A stretch of DNA of 64,000 nt from Silene conica (Eukaryota > Streptophyta > Magnoliopsida > Caryophyllales > Caryophyllaceae): positions 5,536,399 through 5,600,398 of the forward strand of contig CM055314.2 of NCBI GenBank assembly GCA_029255685.2, in the 5' to 3' direction. Below, piece after piece: positions 22,530-34,326 of the stretch (positions are counted from its first letter, which is position 1; every line of letters begins with the position of its first letter). The notes under the pieces were generated by a model that saw only the letters and a list, made by a program, of their open reading frames with translations, was not told the origin of the DNA and did no database searches. The position numbers and the translations under genes were made by a program.

Positions 22530-23300
22530 AGTGTACAACGACAACAACATCAAAGCCTTAGTCCCAAAATGTTTTGGGGTCGGCTGACATGAATCATCCT
22601 TTGAAACCGTCATGAGTGAACTCTCATCTCAACAAGAGAAAAAGAACGAAAAGAAAAAAAAACGGAAGTGGAGTGAAACAAAAAAAGAAAGGCAAAGAGG
22701 TTTTATAAATTTTAAATCGAACTTATCACATGTATAAAAACCCAAAAAAGTAAATCAAGAATAAAGTTTAAAGTGATTTTGAGAAACGAAGTAAAATTTA
22801 ATACAAGAGTTTTGGGGGAAAAAGTGTAACAAATTCAAAAAGAATTTTTTTTTTAGAAAACTTGATAAAACATCAAAGGGTAAAAGTCCACATGGATCGA
22901 TCATATCCCGCCATAGTGCCCTCCCCATCACCATCCCCTCCTGAAGCCCGAGAAATCTCATATCGTGCTCAATCACTCTTCTCTAAGTTTGTTTAGGTCT
23001 CCCTCTACCCCTAGCAACCTTTTCTGCACCCAACCTCCTAACCGGTGCGTCCATAGGTCTCCTTCTCATATGACCAAACCATCTTAGTCGGTTTTCCATC
23101 ATCCTGTCCTCTATTGGGGCCACTTTTACCTTCTCTCTAATCATCTCATTCCTTAATCGGTCTTTCCGTGTATGACCGTACATCCACCTTAACATACCCA
23201 TCTCTGCCACACTCATCTTATGAATGTGACACTGCTTCACGACCCAACACTCCGAGCCGTAAAGTAAGGCAGGTCTAATTGCCGTATATGAGTATACGAT
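22530..23300 (-). pseudogene. 5'-truncated LINE retrotransposon (3' end of ORF2)
   Basis: Minus-strand reading gives RPALLYGSECWVVKQ, KMSVAEMGMLRWMYGHTRKD, APIEDRMMENRLRWFGH and RRPMDAPVRR, the C-terminal end of a plant LINE ORF2 beyond reverse transcriptase. It is followed by a stop, a later fragment (MIEHDMRFLGL) and a 3' end with CCGACCCCAAAACATTTTGG and a GTTGTTG tail, shared with plant LINEs and Au-type SINEs. The element is truncated at about 23300, so it is a dead copy. Confidence 0.85.
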
Positions 23301-24204
23301 TTGAAAAATAATGATTCTAATTGGTATATTTTTGCTAAAATATAATTATATATAGAAATAGAAAATAGGTAAAAACAAATCTGGAAATTGATACTTGGCA
23401 GTATTTTTTTTTGTGCATTGGCGCTCAAATAACACATGAGCACCGTGATTTTTTTTTTGTGCTTTGGCGCTCAAATAACACATGAGCAACGTGAAAATAG
23501 AAACAGAAGTAGCAATTTGCTACCTCTGTTTCTAAAGTCAATTTTACAATTTCTGTTTAATAAAATTAGTTTTTAGTTTTTAAAAAATATAGTGTTTGCC
23601 CAGTTTCTATTTATTTGGTTAAAAAAACACTTAAAAATCGGGATCAAACACATACTAATTCTGATTGTACGTAGATGGTTGCATAGGAAAACATTTGTCG
23701 ATCTCCTCGTAAATCGTTTCTTATATCTTGTATTTTGTATATTCACAAATCAAAAGTAAATGAAAAACCGTCTCCATAATACATAATATATATATACATA
23801 TCTAAATATTAACCACTTTGATACATTCAACTCGAATATTTATAAACTCAAAGAAACAATATTTGTACCTACCCCGAATATCACAAAACAAGTCTGACAC
23901 AATATTTTTACTATAAAAACGATAATTTTTAGAGGCTTTTTATTGGCCGCATGATTTAGGGTAGATGAGTTCCACCATTATCATTTTCTTCTATTTAATT
24001 ACTCTCCCTCCTCCAATTTTGTTTGCTTTTCATTTTACAAACATTCGATTTCAAAATATTCATATGTTAAGTTTATGATACAAAGTTTATTTACATAAAA
24101 TTTTATGCAAAACAGAAAAAGTACGAAAAAAAAAAAAAAAAAATTGTACAGAAATTCATATGTTCAACGATTACAAATTAATAAATTTTAAACTAATAAA
24201 TTAA
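23301..24204. other. AT-rich intergenic DNA, no gene seen
   Basis: A short repeat (GTGCNTTGGCGCTCAAATAACACATGAGC type) occurs twice at 23414-23440 and 23459-23487. Otherwise nothing recognisable. Confidence 0.5.
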
Positions 24205-24727
24205 AGGGTAAATTGATTATTACTCCTTTATATAATTTTTTTAAAAACTTACTCGCACCGCATATAACTTTTATCAAATATTGCTCTCATTTAATTACTC
24301 TGATCACAAAAGAGACAATATTTCGTCCAAAATTTGAAAATTAATACTATTTTTTGTTGCTTATGATTGTATTGTCCTTTACCTTATTTATTACATGACC
24401 AATTTATATCACATTTCTTCCTCCTAAATTTTTTAAATCCCATAAGTTATCTATCACTATTTAACTTTTTTTTGAATTTGGGAAGACTGAGATTAATTTA
24501 AATAGGCCGTGTAATAAGACAAATGACAATACATTCATAAGTAACAAAAATTAGTACCAGATTTCAATTATCGGACAAACTATTCTCTAATGTGTCACCA
24601 AAAGAATTAATATGGGAGCAATATTTGATATAAGTTATATGTGGCGGGGTAGGTTTTTAAAAAAATTATATAAGGGAGTAAGTTTTAAAAAGTGGTTTAC
24701 ATAAGGAAATAATAATCAATTTACCCT
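24205..24727. mobile_element. 523-bp MITE with long terminal inverted repeats
   Basis: The ends AGGGTAAATTGATTATTACTCC-like and AATAATAATCAATTTACCCT are inverted over roughly 90 bp, with a second pairing block (ATTGCTCTCAT and ATGGGAGCAATATTTGAT). AAATTAA flanks both sides (24198-24204 and 24728-24734). No transposase is present. Confidence 0.85.
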
Positions 24728-26178
24728 AAATTAAAACATAACAACCCGAATGAATAATAACAAATAAAATATATACAAGCAAATTCATATAATTATACAC
24801 CAAATTTAACACGAGATCCAAATTATTTCAGAACATACATAAAAGAAATGTGAACCTTTTTTAAGTTTTATCGTGCCTTTTCTTATACAATATTAGAACA
24901 CTTTTTAATTGAATACCCTTTTTGTAATTGTTCCCCTTCGCAGTCTATTACTCCTTCCATTCCAATTACGCGTTTGTTGATATTCGTTTTCTTTTGTTAA
25001 TATCTTTAGTTATTTATTGATAAAAATTATAAAATTTTGATATTCGTAATGTAATCGGTAAAACAATTTAAACCAGATCTAACATAATTATCTTTTATGC
25101 TATATATTAGGAGGTTTATCGAAAATTTACTCAACTTATGAATATTGCCAAAAACTGAAGTATAAATTGTCTTAGGAGTGCATATAAAATAACGTAATTG
25201 CTAAATCCCACACATATTACCCTAATATTTTATAATTACCCTTTTAAAAAAAAAACAAAATTAATTAGACTTCTCTCACTAAACTTAACCAATCCCTTAA
25301 TCCTTCGACAATTATGAATCATTATTCATACATATAAAAAATAATTCATCGTTTTATGAACACTTTTTTTTAAGACCCGTATTTTAGACGATTTAGTTGA
25401 TATTTTTTTTTAATTAAAAACGGTTTTGTAAAAATTAGGTATTGGATTGAGTTTGGTTGATGAATGGGTGATTTTGGGGACGTCAGGCCGAAAATGAGTG
25501 GTCGGCGGAGGCGGCGTTAAGTGCTAGTGTCACCCGTGTGTCGTCGACTGAGACAGTGGTTGTAGGTTGTAGGTTGTAGACGGGGGATGGGTAGTTGACT
25601 TCAGGGAAGGAGTTGTCGATTCGAGTACGTGGTTTGAAGGGGTATCGCCGCGTGGAAGGTTGTGGGGCCGGGTGGTCGGCGGTGTGGGAGGATGGTGGGG
25701 AAGGTTTGTCGGAGGTGGGTGACACTTTATGCATATGGGTTTTCAGGCATATCGGTCGGCTCGGGGATGGGTGTGTGGAGAGGTGGTCATCGTCGCGTGA
25801 GTGGATGTGTGGTGAGGTGTTTGCCGGCGCTACCACGTTGGGATGGTAGTGAGGGAGGCTGTGATAATGGTGAATATTTGGGGGTTTTCATTCTTTCTGT
25901 TTCCCTCCCTTATTTTTTCAATGGATGGGGATGAAAAATGGGAAGGGTACTTTCAGAATAGAGGAGAGAAAGTGTGTGGGATTGAGTAAAATGATGTGCG
26001 AGATTTAGCACGTCTCTAAAATAATTAAATAAAAAAGTGTTGACAAATATTATACTCGTAGTTATATATGTAATAAAAGATACTTGAAAATAGGAAAAAA
26101 TAAAACATTTTTATATGTCTAAATGTTAAAATTTTTAAACCGAGTATATATCTTTTTTTATTTCACTTTATGTCTTTT
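24728..26178. repeat. Dispersed 1.5-kb segment, copy 1
   Basis: The segment from TAACAACCCGAATGAATAAT through the GTGG-rich part (about 25480-25860) to ATGTCTTTTTATTAGGATATT is repeated in the same orientation at 60964-62507 with scattered substitutions and small indels. Long frames exist in the G-rich part on both strands but differ between copies by frame-breaking indels, so they are not convincing genes. Confidence 0.9.
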
Positions 26179-27527
26179 TATTAGGATATTAGGCTCATTA
26201 GGGTCGACTATCATCTAGGGTTTACCCTAATAGGGTTTATTATATATAAACTATCTATATTGTATCAGAATCACACAATCTATCTATATAAAATAATAAA
26301 ACAGAAACCACAACACACTCCTTTTTCCCGCCTATTTGCTCACTTGCCTATCATATCTCTCCCCAACCCTAATTATTTCCCTAATAACGTGAAAGCTTCA
26401 ACATTCCGTAAAAAAATATTCTTCAACCAAACAAATTATCTTTCTTCAAATCGTGACCCATCTTTTCCTCAACGCCGATTACAAAATTTTCCCACCCTTT
26501 TTCATGAGTTCTCTACTCAACATATAATATAATTAATTTCTATGCTAACGAATTTAGAATGGTTATATCAGTGATTTTCTGACACTTTCTTCAATTAGTT
26601 TTTTTCTTTCTCGAGGTTCGTATCATTATTTTATATGTGCAAAATTAATAAGGACAAATTTCTATTATCAAGGAGCAACAATTTTGTGCATGATTCAATC
26701 ATTATATTGTACTATAACTATGTATTTCTTCTTTTTATTTGTTTATTTAGGTTTTACTATATGGGTAGACGTTATTTCCAAATTATATGGTTCAACCCTG
26801 CCAAAATCATTCTCATGAATTGAATTAAGTTATCCTTCTTATCCCGCAAATTTATTTATACATTTGCATAGCATACTTCATTTTCATTTTTTATATATAA
26901 TGAATATATTATTCGTTTATCGATCAAACGGAAACTAAGTATTTCACCTCTTTCATAGCATAACGCAACTAAGATTGCCCTAGAGTTGAATTAGTTTGAA
27001 GATAAAAGTTGAATTTTCATGTACAAATTCATAATCTAAAACATTTACCTGTATGTCTTATATACGATTATATGGTTATCGTCTTATTGATAAGGTTCTA
27101 TGTTAATATATTATGGGCTCTAACTCTAATTAAGAACCACAAAGCATAAAACAAAATCTGAAATTATAGAATATTAGCTAACTGAAGTCGAGTAGCTTCA
27201 TTTTTTCATCAATTTGATTTTTCTGCGACTTTCTAGATCATTGTTTTCATAGATTCGTATATAATTGTTCGTTGTAGATGATAAACTTAGACTTTGAGAG
27301 TTTGGATGTCATTTAGGGTTTTCAATAAGGTCTGGAGATGAAATTTGATACTTCTTAAAGGCGCTCATGTTGGAATTGACAAAATTCACACTAGACTATC
27401 AAAGGTTTGAATCTCATTGCATTGCTAAATAACTCTCTCCCTTTATCATGTGATAGGTTTCTCAATAACGCTATTGAGACCGTCTCTCTAAATCCTCTTT
27501 TGTTAAATTATATATTTACACACAACC

Positions 27528-28556
27528 TGTTGTGCGGAAGCGTGACTACCTCATGTTGGGCCTCTGCTGCACCGGTGTCCAATGTCCATAATAGTACGAT
27601 ATTGTCCGCTTTGGGCCAAGCCCTCACGGATTTACTCTTGGGCTTCTTCCCAAAAGGCCTCGCACTATTATATTTTCAGGACACGTATAAAGATGATCTT
27701 TCACCTTTATACTATCGATGTGGGACATGGGTTTGCACCCTAACAATCCTCCCCTCAAACCAAGGACCATCATCTTAACTCGGACCTTGACCTCCATGGA
27801 GAACTCCCAAACTCTACAGCCCCAACTTTTAGACACCCGAAACATCACCAAGTCTTGATAACCTCCCCTTAGCCGACGCATCATGCTATCACGAGTCATG
27901 TCTTGCACCAAATGTCACCGTCTGGTCAAATGAGTGCCCTCACATGCTCCTATACCAGCATGTCCATGTGTCCTTCTTGGGTATTTGCTACACATGAATA
28001 TCGAACCTCCTCTGCATCCAATATACCTTGGACCGGGTCCGTCACTTCAGAAGTTCTAGAACACAAATGGTCTCTGGCATCCAACCTGGAAAGGACCCAC
28101 CAGACCTATGGCACCCAATCTGATAAGGGTCCACCTGATCAATCGTTCTAGTACACAAATGGTCTTTTGTCCCACAAGACCTATGACGCCTTTCATCCAT
28201 TTAAGCCTGGACGGGGCTTGCTCAAGGACTCACCCCGAGCTAGGAGTTCGATGTCTTACGGTGTACAACTTCAAGTCTTGGGCATGCTGATGCATCAGCG
28301 TGTCTAGCCCAAGTCAAACCTTGGGCTCTGATACCACTTGTTGTGCGGAAGCGTGACTACCTCGTGTTGGGCCTCTGCTGCGCCGGTGTCCAATGTCCAT
28401 AATAGTACGATATTGTCCGCTTTGGGCCAAGCCCTCACGGATTTACTCTTGGGCTTCTTCCCAAAAGGCCTCGCACTATTATATTTTCAGGACACTTATA
28501 AAGATGATCTTTCACCTTTATACTATCGATGTGGGACATGGGTTTGCACCCTAACA
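27528..28556 (-). mobile_element. Complete TRIM retrotransposon (1029 bp)
   Basis: Two 218-bp LTRs (27528-27745 and 28339-28556) differ at about three sites. Read on the minus strand they start TGTTAGGGTGCAAACCC and end CGCACAACA. The primer-binding site TGGTATCAGAGCCCA is at 28336-28322 and a G-rich polypurine tract (GAGGGGAGGAT) abuts the other LTR. CAACC flanks both sides (27523-27527, 28557-28561). The 593-bp interior has no coding sequence, so it moves in trans. Confidence 0.95.
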
Positions 28557-29044
28557 CAACCATTTATTTCTAAAGTGTTTTTTCACAATAAACGTATGAA
28601 TAACGGTCTTAAACTCGAGTATTTGTATAGTTGATTTAAAAATAGAACTAAATAAAAAAAGTTAATGTAACACCCCCATTTATTTAAGGGCCTGTACTAG
28701 GACTCCTCAGATAAATAAAGGTGTTACCATCTCGGTTTCCCGAGGCAGTAGATACAAAGGAAAGATAAACAGTACTTTAATTAAAATTAAAGTCATAGCA
28801 TGTTCTTACAACTGTATCCAAAAGTCTTAACAAAATAAATGAAGTACAACTCATGCTAAACTGACTAAGGTGATCTAGACTCTAGTCTGGTCCGGATCCA
28901 AGCTCTTTCTCCCATAGCTCCCCCTTAGTCTCAGCCACCTGTCAATCTGCTCCCCAATAATTGGTTCATCACAGGTGATCACGAAAACACAGGGTCAACC
29001 ACGAGGTTGAGTAGGGAAAAGAATAAATATAACAATATAATAAA

Positions 29045-29172
29045 CTTCGCACCGATCCAACGCCAAATAAACTCCGCACCGATCCAACACCATATATACT
29101 CCGCACCGATCCAACTCCATATATACTCCGCACCGATCCAACACCAAATATACTCCGCACCGATCCAACACC
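29045..29172. repeat. 27-bp minisatellite in the solo LTR
   Basis: About five copies of a unit containing CTCCGCACCGATCCAACACC occur head to tail with small differences. Confidence 0.9.
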
Positions 29173-29695
29173 GTATCACAAGACCCAATATATATTCACA
29201 TAGTAACAATATCTCAGAATGATATAGGTAGCACAATATAACGATCACATGATATTATAACATAAACATGCTTATTACCACATATGAACAGATTATACAT
29301 TATTATCAACCAGTATCTTCCCCTACCTGAATCAGCAGAAACGCAGACAAATCCGAGGCTTGTTAAAAATGTTCCACGCGAAACTCGCTACCTAAACAGA
29401 TATACGCAACGAATTAACAAACTTCCCGAACCCCTTAACGATCACACTTACTATAAATAGTAACCTTCCATAAGTGGAAAGTTTCCATAAATAGAAACTT
29501 TCCCAATATAGTAACTTTCCAAAAATAGAAGCCCCCATTACTTAAAAGATTCCCGACTCAAAACCTCAACTATCCCAAACACGATAAACGACCTAACAAC
29601 GATAGTAGTAAACTTAATAACACTAAATAAAGATAACAATAACACCATTTTAACAATAATAATAATACTAACATTAATACAAAAATACTAATAAT

Positions 29696-29699
29696 AAAA

Positions 29700-29743
<44 letters not shown>
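29696..29743. repeat. AAT microsatellite
   Basis: An unbroken run of about fifteen ATA/AAT units inside the solo LTR; a hypervariable site. Confidence 0.95.
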
Positions 29744-29744
<1 letters not shown>

Positions 29745-31330
29745 CAAACACAAAACCATACAACCCTTATACACGACACAAGACCCGACCCAACAACTCC
29801 TTTTTCCGGCCACCGCAAGCTACCACAACCACCAACCAACACCTGGCACCGTACCCAGAACCACCAGCGTCCCCGGCGACCACCAGCAACCAGGTCGCCG
29901 GCCACCGGTGAAGCGGACCAACCCTCACAAACCCGCTGGAACTCCAGCCCTCACGCAAACAGCCGCCACTACACCCCCTGTCGACAGCCAACCAGAGAGA
30001 CCCTCCTCCTAAAACCGACACCCAAACACTCCCCTGCCGCCGGACATCTAACCACGGTGGTACCACCGCGTCAACCTCCCCCGAGTCAACGGTGGTACCA
30101 CCCCCAAACCACCCTTGTACACGCCTGACACGAAACCAGAACAGAACAGAGGAAACGAACCCCCCTGTCGACACCACCACGACCGCCTGAACCCACCATG
30201 CTTACCACCATGACCAACCCCTGACTACTACCTGACTACCTGACTCCCTGACCCAAGACCCGTACCAAATAAACACGAAACCAGACTCAACACTAAAGCT
30301 AAACACACACAAACGTGAACAGCGAAGAACACGAACCCAGAACCCGTGTTTAATTCGTAAAAACCACCCTTACTCCGCCGCCTTTACAACCAACGACCAC
30401 CAGTGACTAAGCCATATGTAAACATCAAGTGACATACTATAAAAATCATGTAAAAAGAATAAGGATTAACGACTTATAAACGACTACATAAGCGACTACA
30501 ATCACAGACCAAAACGGAATTGGCAGCGTGTGAGACATACCAGGCTGTTTACCAGTCAAATCGAACCACCGTGCCCTCACCCACGACCACCGTGCTCAGT
30601 CTCCCTTCCTCCTCTGATGTGGCGGCTAAGTGTATGTGGTGTTTGAATGTAGATTAGGGTAAAGCTTAGGGTTAGGGAAGGGGTATAAAGGTGACGACAG
30701 AGAGCAGAGTACTAGGGTTTGAGTTTGTGTTCTTAATTGAGTTGTGGGCTTGGGGTGATGCACGCAATACGAGGCCCAGGTCTCACACGCTACAAGTCCA
30801 GGGTTCGATCCCTCTTAACAACATAACCATCATTATAACAACATAACTTATACGTATTCATATAAAATCGCAAAACAACTATCGACACCAAAATATAAAC
30901 TACTCGTCGAGGCTATATTTTTCGAGGTATTACAGTTAAAGCTACGAAAGGACGAGATATTTGAGCAAACGAAATGTTCATTGTAGTTATTGTACTTATA
31001 AAATTATATTATTCACATCCATAATTGAAAATTCACGACTTTTTAAAATTGATGATATAATCTCTATTATGTTGTGACATTTTACATGTAATGGTAGCTT
31101 TTATTTTGATTATATTTTTAAGGACTCGGGAATTTATTTACGTATTTTTTTGTTTTCAGATGAGTATTTTAATCAAATATAACTAATTTGTTGGATCATA
31201 TCACATAGTTACTTTTAAATTATCAATCAAGATCAATTTCATACGTGTTATAACTAATATAATTGCACAGGTATTAAACTAGTTATCAATAATACAATTC
31301 ATATGTTATTCCCCTTCTATTATCTTAACA

Positions 31331-31343
31331 TGGTATCAGAGCC
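31331..31343 (+). promoter_or_regulatory. Primer-binding site of the short LTR element
   Basis: TGGTATCAGAGCC begins immediately after the LTR and matches the initiator methionine tRNA 3' end. Confidence 0.9.
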
Positions 31344-31383
31344 TGTCGCTCTTGAGGTATAAATACACGACATTCCGCTGCCT

Positions 31384-31422
31384 GTCGGTAGGCCAAATGA
31401 TATACGATGCATGCCCACCGAC
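31384..31422 (+). promoter_or_regulatory. Leader stem-loop downstream of the primer-binding site, copy 1
   Basis: GTCGGTAGGC pairs with GCCCACCGAC, with one A-C mismatch, around a 19-nt loop. Equivalent stems occur at 62685-62717 and 63948-63981 with changed but still paired bases. Confidence 0.7.
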
Positions 31423-32007
31423 GGGATTATATTACTGATTATTCAGTTTAACAGCAATTTCAATTTCATTTTTTGAACAAGAAACACGCTATACATGTGT
31501 GTATGCTTGTTCATGAGTTAGCCATGGAATGAGTTTTCTAAAGGTGCATGTTCCCTAATGGCGTGGGTTTGTTTTTTTATTTATTTGCTTGGAGATAAAA
31601 AACAAATAATAATGGTGATCTCTTTTGATTGAGGATTTCTTTGTCAGGAGAGTCAAGAAAGACATATTATTTCCTCTATTTTGAATCTTTATTTATATTT
31701 CTTCTCCGTTTAAGGTGGTGTTTAAATCAATTTTGGAAACCGAAAAACTTAACGTTCTCTAGATCTTGAATTTTTAACGGATAATTTTCCGTCTTATTGA
31801 TATTTGTCAGGTTCGATTAGGATTCCTGCAAATTAACTCTTACTTCCGACAAGTCCGAAAAAATTAACGTTCTTGTTCGGAGCTTTTCTCGCGTGTCTTA
31901 ATACTCATTTATCTTACCAACCTTGCGGAGACGAAGATCTAAATGAAGACGAGAAGAGACGAAGATTTTGATTTTCTTTTTATTTTGTGGTTTATTTGTA
32001 TTTTCTC

Positions 32008-32046
32008 CAATCGTAAAGTTCGTACAATGTACTGTCTTTACGATTG
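32008..32046 (+). promoter_or_regulatory. Perfect 11-bp hairpin upstream of the right LTR
   Basis: CAATCGTAAAG and CTTTACGATTG pair perfectly across a 17-nt loop, ending eight bases before the LTR where a polypurine tract (GCGGGAGAC) sits. It may be a conserved 3' structure or a terminator-like fold in the element RNA. Confidence 0.6.
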
Positions 32047-32339
32047 CGGGAGACTATTAGGATATTAGGCCCATTAGGGCCGGCTATCATCTAGGGTTTA
32101 CCCTAATAGAGTTTATTATATATAAACTATTTATATTGTATCAGAATCACACAATTATCAATAATACAATTCATACGTTATTCCCTTCGAACCTATTTTA
32201 TTAAGAATGGTCATCACATTTTATTATCAATGAAACGGATAAAGAGACATGACAATGAGTGAATGAGAAATAAATACAGGACTCAAATTACTTAAGCTAA
32301 TATGCAATAGCCGACTCATTCACCATATAGCATATCGTT

Positions 32340-33685
32340 TTAAACCGGGGCCGAAACATTGTCCTCGTTACTCTGGATCTGCATATAATTTAACAAATTA
32401 GTATAAGTATTTGACTATACATTTAAACTCAATTTATTTTATAAAATTGTCTTATGATAATTTATGGTAAGACACCTTCAAATTTCAATAATCCTTCCAA
32501 AAATATAACCTTTTTCTTTTATGTTTTTTTCATAGCTCTTTTAATGATACTTGTGAAACTTTTTAATTTGTAACCATCTCTCAATAATGTATAAAAAAAA
32601 TGCTATATTGTTATTGTATTTCGTCCTAGCTACATCGCTATAAGAACCCCATTTTTGCTTTTCCGTACCCAATTTAAAACTATTAATCACCCTTTTACTA
32701 AAGAGTTAGCTCAAGTGGTAAGAGCTCTCTTATCCCAATCTCGAAGTTGGGAGTTCGATTCTCACCCGCGACATAATGCGCTCATTTGAAAAAAAAAAAA
32801 CTAAATAGTTTCACAATAATTTACTTGACAACAGATTGACAATAGCAATAAAAAAAGTGTTGCTTAAAATTAACTAATTAATCTTCATACAATTAAAATT
32901 ACAAAATAAAAACATTTGTATGTATGAGACCATAACATAAATTATATGAGTAATGGACTTAGGGGTGTTACATAGTCTGGGGCTGGACCGGACCGGACAA
33001 AACTCTTGAATCGAAAACCAAATAAAGGTTAAAAGGTGGGCCGAGGATTGGGCCATATTAATATTGGCCTAATCCGGTCTAGGCCAGAAAAACGCGTGGA
33101 CTGGATCGAACTGGACCAGATAGACCAATCAAAGTGGACAAAATATGATTGTCATTGATATAATTTAACTTATAAAATTAAAACATGAGAAGTTTGTAAT
33201 AAGCAAAATTATTTTTTACTAAATTTAACACATAATTATATATCTTATAAAACATTAAACAAAATAAAAATAAAAACAACAATATTAGAAAACTCATTTT
33301 TCATAAAAGTTCGGTACATGGTTCGATTAGCAGTCCATTCGGTTTGGTTCAGGGTCGGACCGAATACCAAAGTAAAGTAAATAGGTGGACCGTGGACCGG
33401 ACCAAGCAAAATTTGGTATAGTCTGATCCAGACCAAATGGTTCCATCCGGTCTGATCTTTGGTCCGAACCATTAAATAAATTAAACACCCTTAGTAATGG
33501 TTACTTAAAACTACATTCACAAGGTTATTTTGACCATTATTTTATTACGTGATTTTACTTTAATAATTTTTATGAGATGATATATAATTTCTTTTTTTGA
33601 TTACAGATAATGAAGGTACCTGAGGAGGCCAAATGATGACCAGAACAAAATTTTGCAGGGTGTCGAGTGAGGAAGACGCAACCAT
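32340..33685 (-). CDS. Two-exon micropeptide gene, copy 1 (34 residues)
   Basis: Exon 1 (33685-33620) encodes 22 residues starting MVASSSLDTL with a hydrophobic stretch FVLVIIW and ending CAG|GTACC. Exon 2 (32378-32340) follows ATATGCAG and encodes IQSNEDNVSAPV then stop. The paralogue at 59186-59639 has the same layout and phase and a similar peptide. A TATA box (33781-33791) lies about 100 nt upstream of the ATG. The 3' flank contains TGTGATGACCA-type sequence shared with copy 3. The intron (about 1.24 kb) has been enlarged by a tRNA-like retrocopy and a hAT MITE. The short hydrophobic segment suggests a membrane anchor or uncleaved signal; no known family is recognised. Confidence 0.5.
32703..32799 (+). 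mobile_element. tRNA-like sequence with poly(A) tail (retrocopy or SINE)
   Basis: TAGCTCAAGTGG (A box, 32707) and GAGTTCGATTCTC (B box, 32751) are tRNA-like, and CCCGCGACATAATGCG leads into a run of twelve A. ACTAAA occurs on both sides (32697-32702 and 32800-32805). The anticodon arm does not fold well, so it is not a working tRNA gene. Confidence 0.65.
32959..33494. mobile_element. hAT-type MITE in the micropeptide intron
   Basis: The ends TTAGGGGTGTT and AACACCCTTAG are imperfect inverted repeats. The inner arms are rich in GGACCGGAC and its complement. The flanks TAATGGAC and TAATGGTT agree at six of eight bases. The design resembles the MITE at 3236-3810. Confidence 0.7.
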
Positions 33686-33815
33686 TTTGCACAATAAATT
33701 TTAAGTGACTATATGAGATTATAGAGAATTGTATTATAATTACTAGTTTTGCTTGGTAGGATGATTTGTATACCTCAGATTTATTTATAAAGGCTAGTAG
33801 GGGTAATCTTTTCAA

Positions 33816-34326
33816 ATTTGTACTTGTAACGTTTACATACGGGGGTGAATGTTCAAAAGAAAAGGTGTTTTAAAACATTTTAAGTTAAGACGGTAACAAG
33901 CAAAGCTTGATAGATACGCTTAGCACAACAACCAACGATTTAAACAAGGGGGAATATTTGTTATTGTTATTGGATGAGAAGTCGATCATAATAATATAAA
34001 TTAGATAATTAAATTACTAATCAAAAGTATTTTGAAATATAATGTAAATAAATAAGTCAAAAAATAGTAGAACTAATCAAATAGCCTAAGGAGGAAGTAA
34101 TAAACTAATATAATTGTCTCCCAATGAAGAAAGACATTTTGGTTTGAAATAACATGACATAATTTGTGGTTATTTAACGGCCAAATGTAATCATTTTAAA
34201 TTATTATAAATTGTGACACTAATTAAACTATTTTAATTATATTTGACAATAAATTAACATTAAAATTCGGTATTATTTTTTATTTACTTTTTACCAGTGG
34301 TAAACACACCTAAAACTCGACAGTGA
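33816..34326. other. Intergenic DNA with a decayed MITE relative
   Basis: Around 34140-34270, TTTTGGTTTGAAATAACATG and GGCCAAATGTAATCATTTT resemble the arms of the kinase-intron MITE but have lost their symmetry. No gene is seen. Confidence 0.4.

Larger units (their letters stand above)
28666..30934 (+). mobile_element. Solo LTR, probably Gypsy (2269 bp)
   Basis: The sequence starts TGTAACACCCCC and ends GTATTACA, with GTTAA on both sides (28661-28665 and 30935-30939). There is no internal primer-binding site, polypurine tract or coding domain. It is therefore best read as a solo LTR left by recombination between the two LTRs of a full element. The length and TGTAACACC start suit a Gypsy chromovirus, which is inference. 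Confidence 0.88.
26279..31282 (+). mobile_element. Helitron inserted into the short LTR, itself hosting two insertions
   Basis: The insert starts TC and ends CTAG, and lies between A and T of the target, the Helitron signature. Proof is the empty site: the uninterrupted right LTR reads CACACAATTATCAATAATAC exactly where the left LTR is split. The 5' end (TCTATCTATATAAAATAATA) is AT-rich; the 3' hairpin before TTAAACTAG is decayed. Total length is 5004 bp, of which a TRIM and a solo LTR account for about 3.3 kb, leaving about 1.7 kb of Helitron with no Rep/helicase gene. Confidence 0.88.
26179..32188 (+). mobile_element. Short LTR element (LARD/TRIM-like), split by a Helitron
   Basis: The left LTR is 26179-26278 plus 31283-31330 (148 bp net) and contains TATATATAAACTAT promoter-like DNA. 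It ends CTTAACA followed by the primer-binding site. The internal region (31331-32054) has no gag or pol, so the element depends on other elements for movement. The right LTR begins at 32055 and matches the left LTR until about 32188, where homology stops; its end is lost. Both LTRs start TATTAGG rather than TG. Sequence similarity to a third copy at 62508 supports the boundaries. Confidence 0.75.

Noticed and set aside
25480-25940. Long frames in the G-rich part of the dispersed segment
   Set aside because: The second copy (61800-62280) has indels that change the frames; the length comes from base composition.
27407-28634. Two similar frames of about 80-120 residues on the plus strand
   Set aside because: They are the antisense of the TRIM LTRs, not genes.
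29570-30180. Minus-strand frames of 111 and 137 residues
   Set aside because: They lie in the non-coding solo LTR and include a translated AAT microsatellite.
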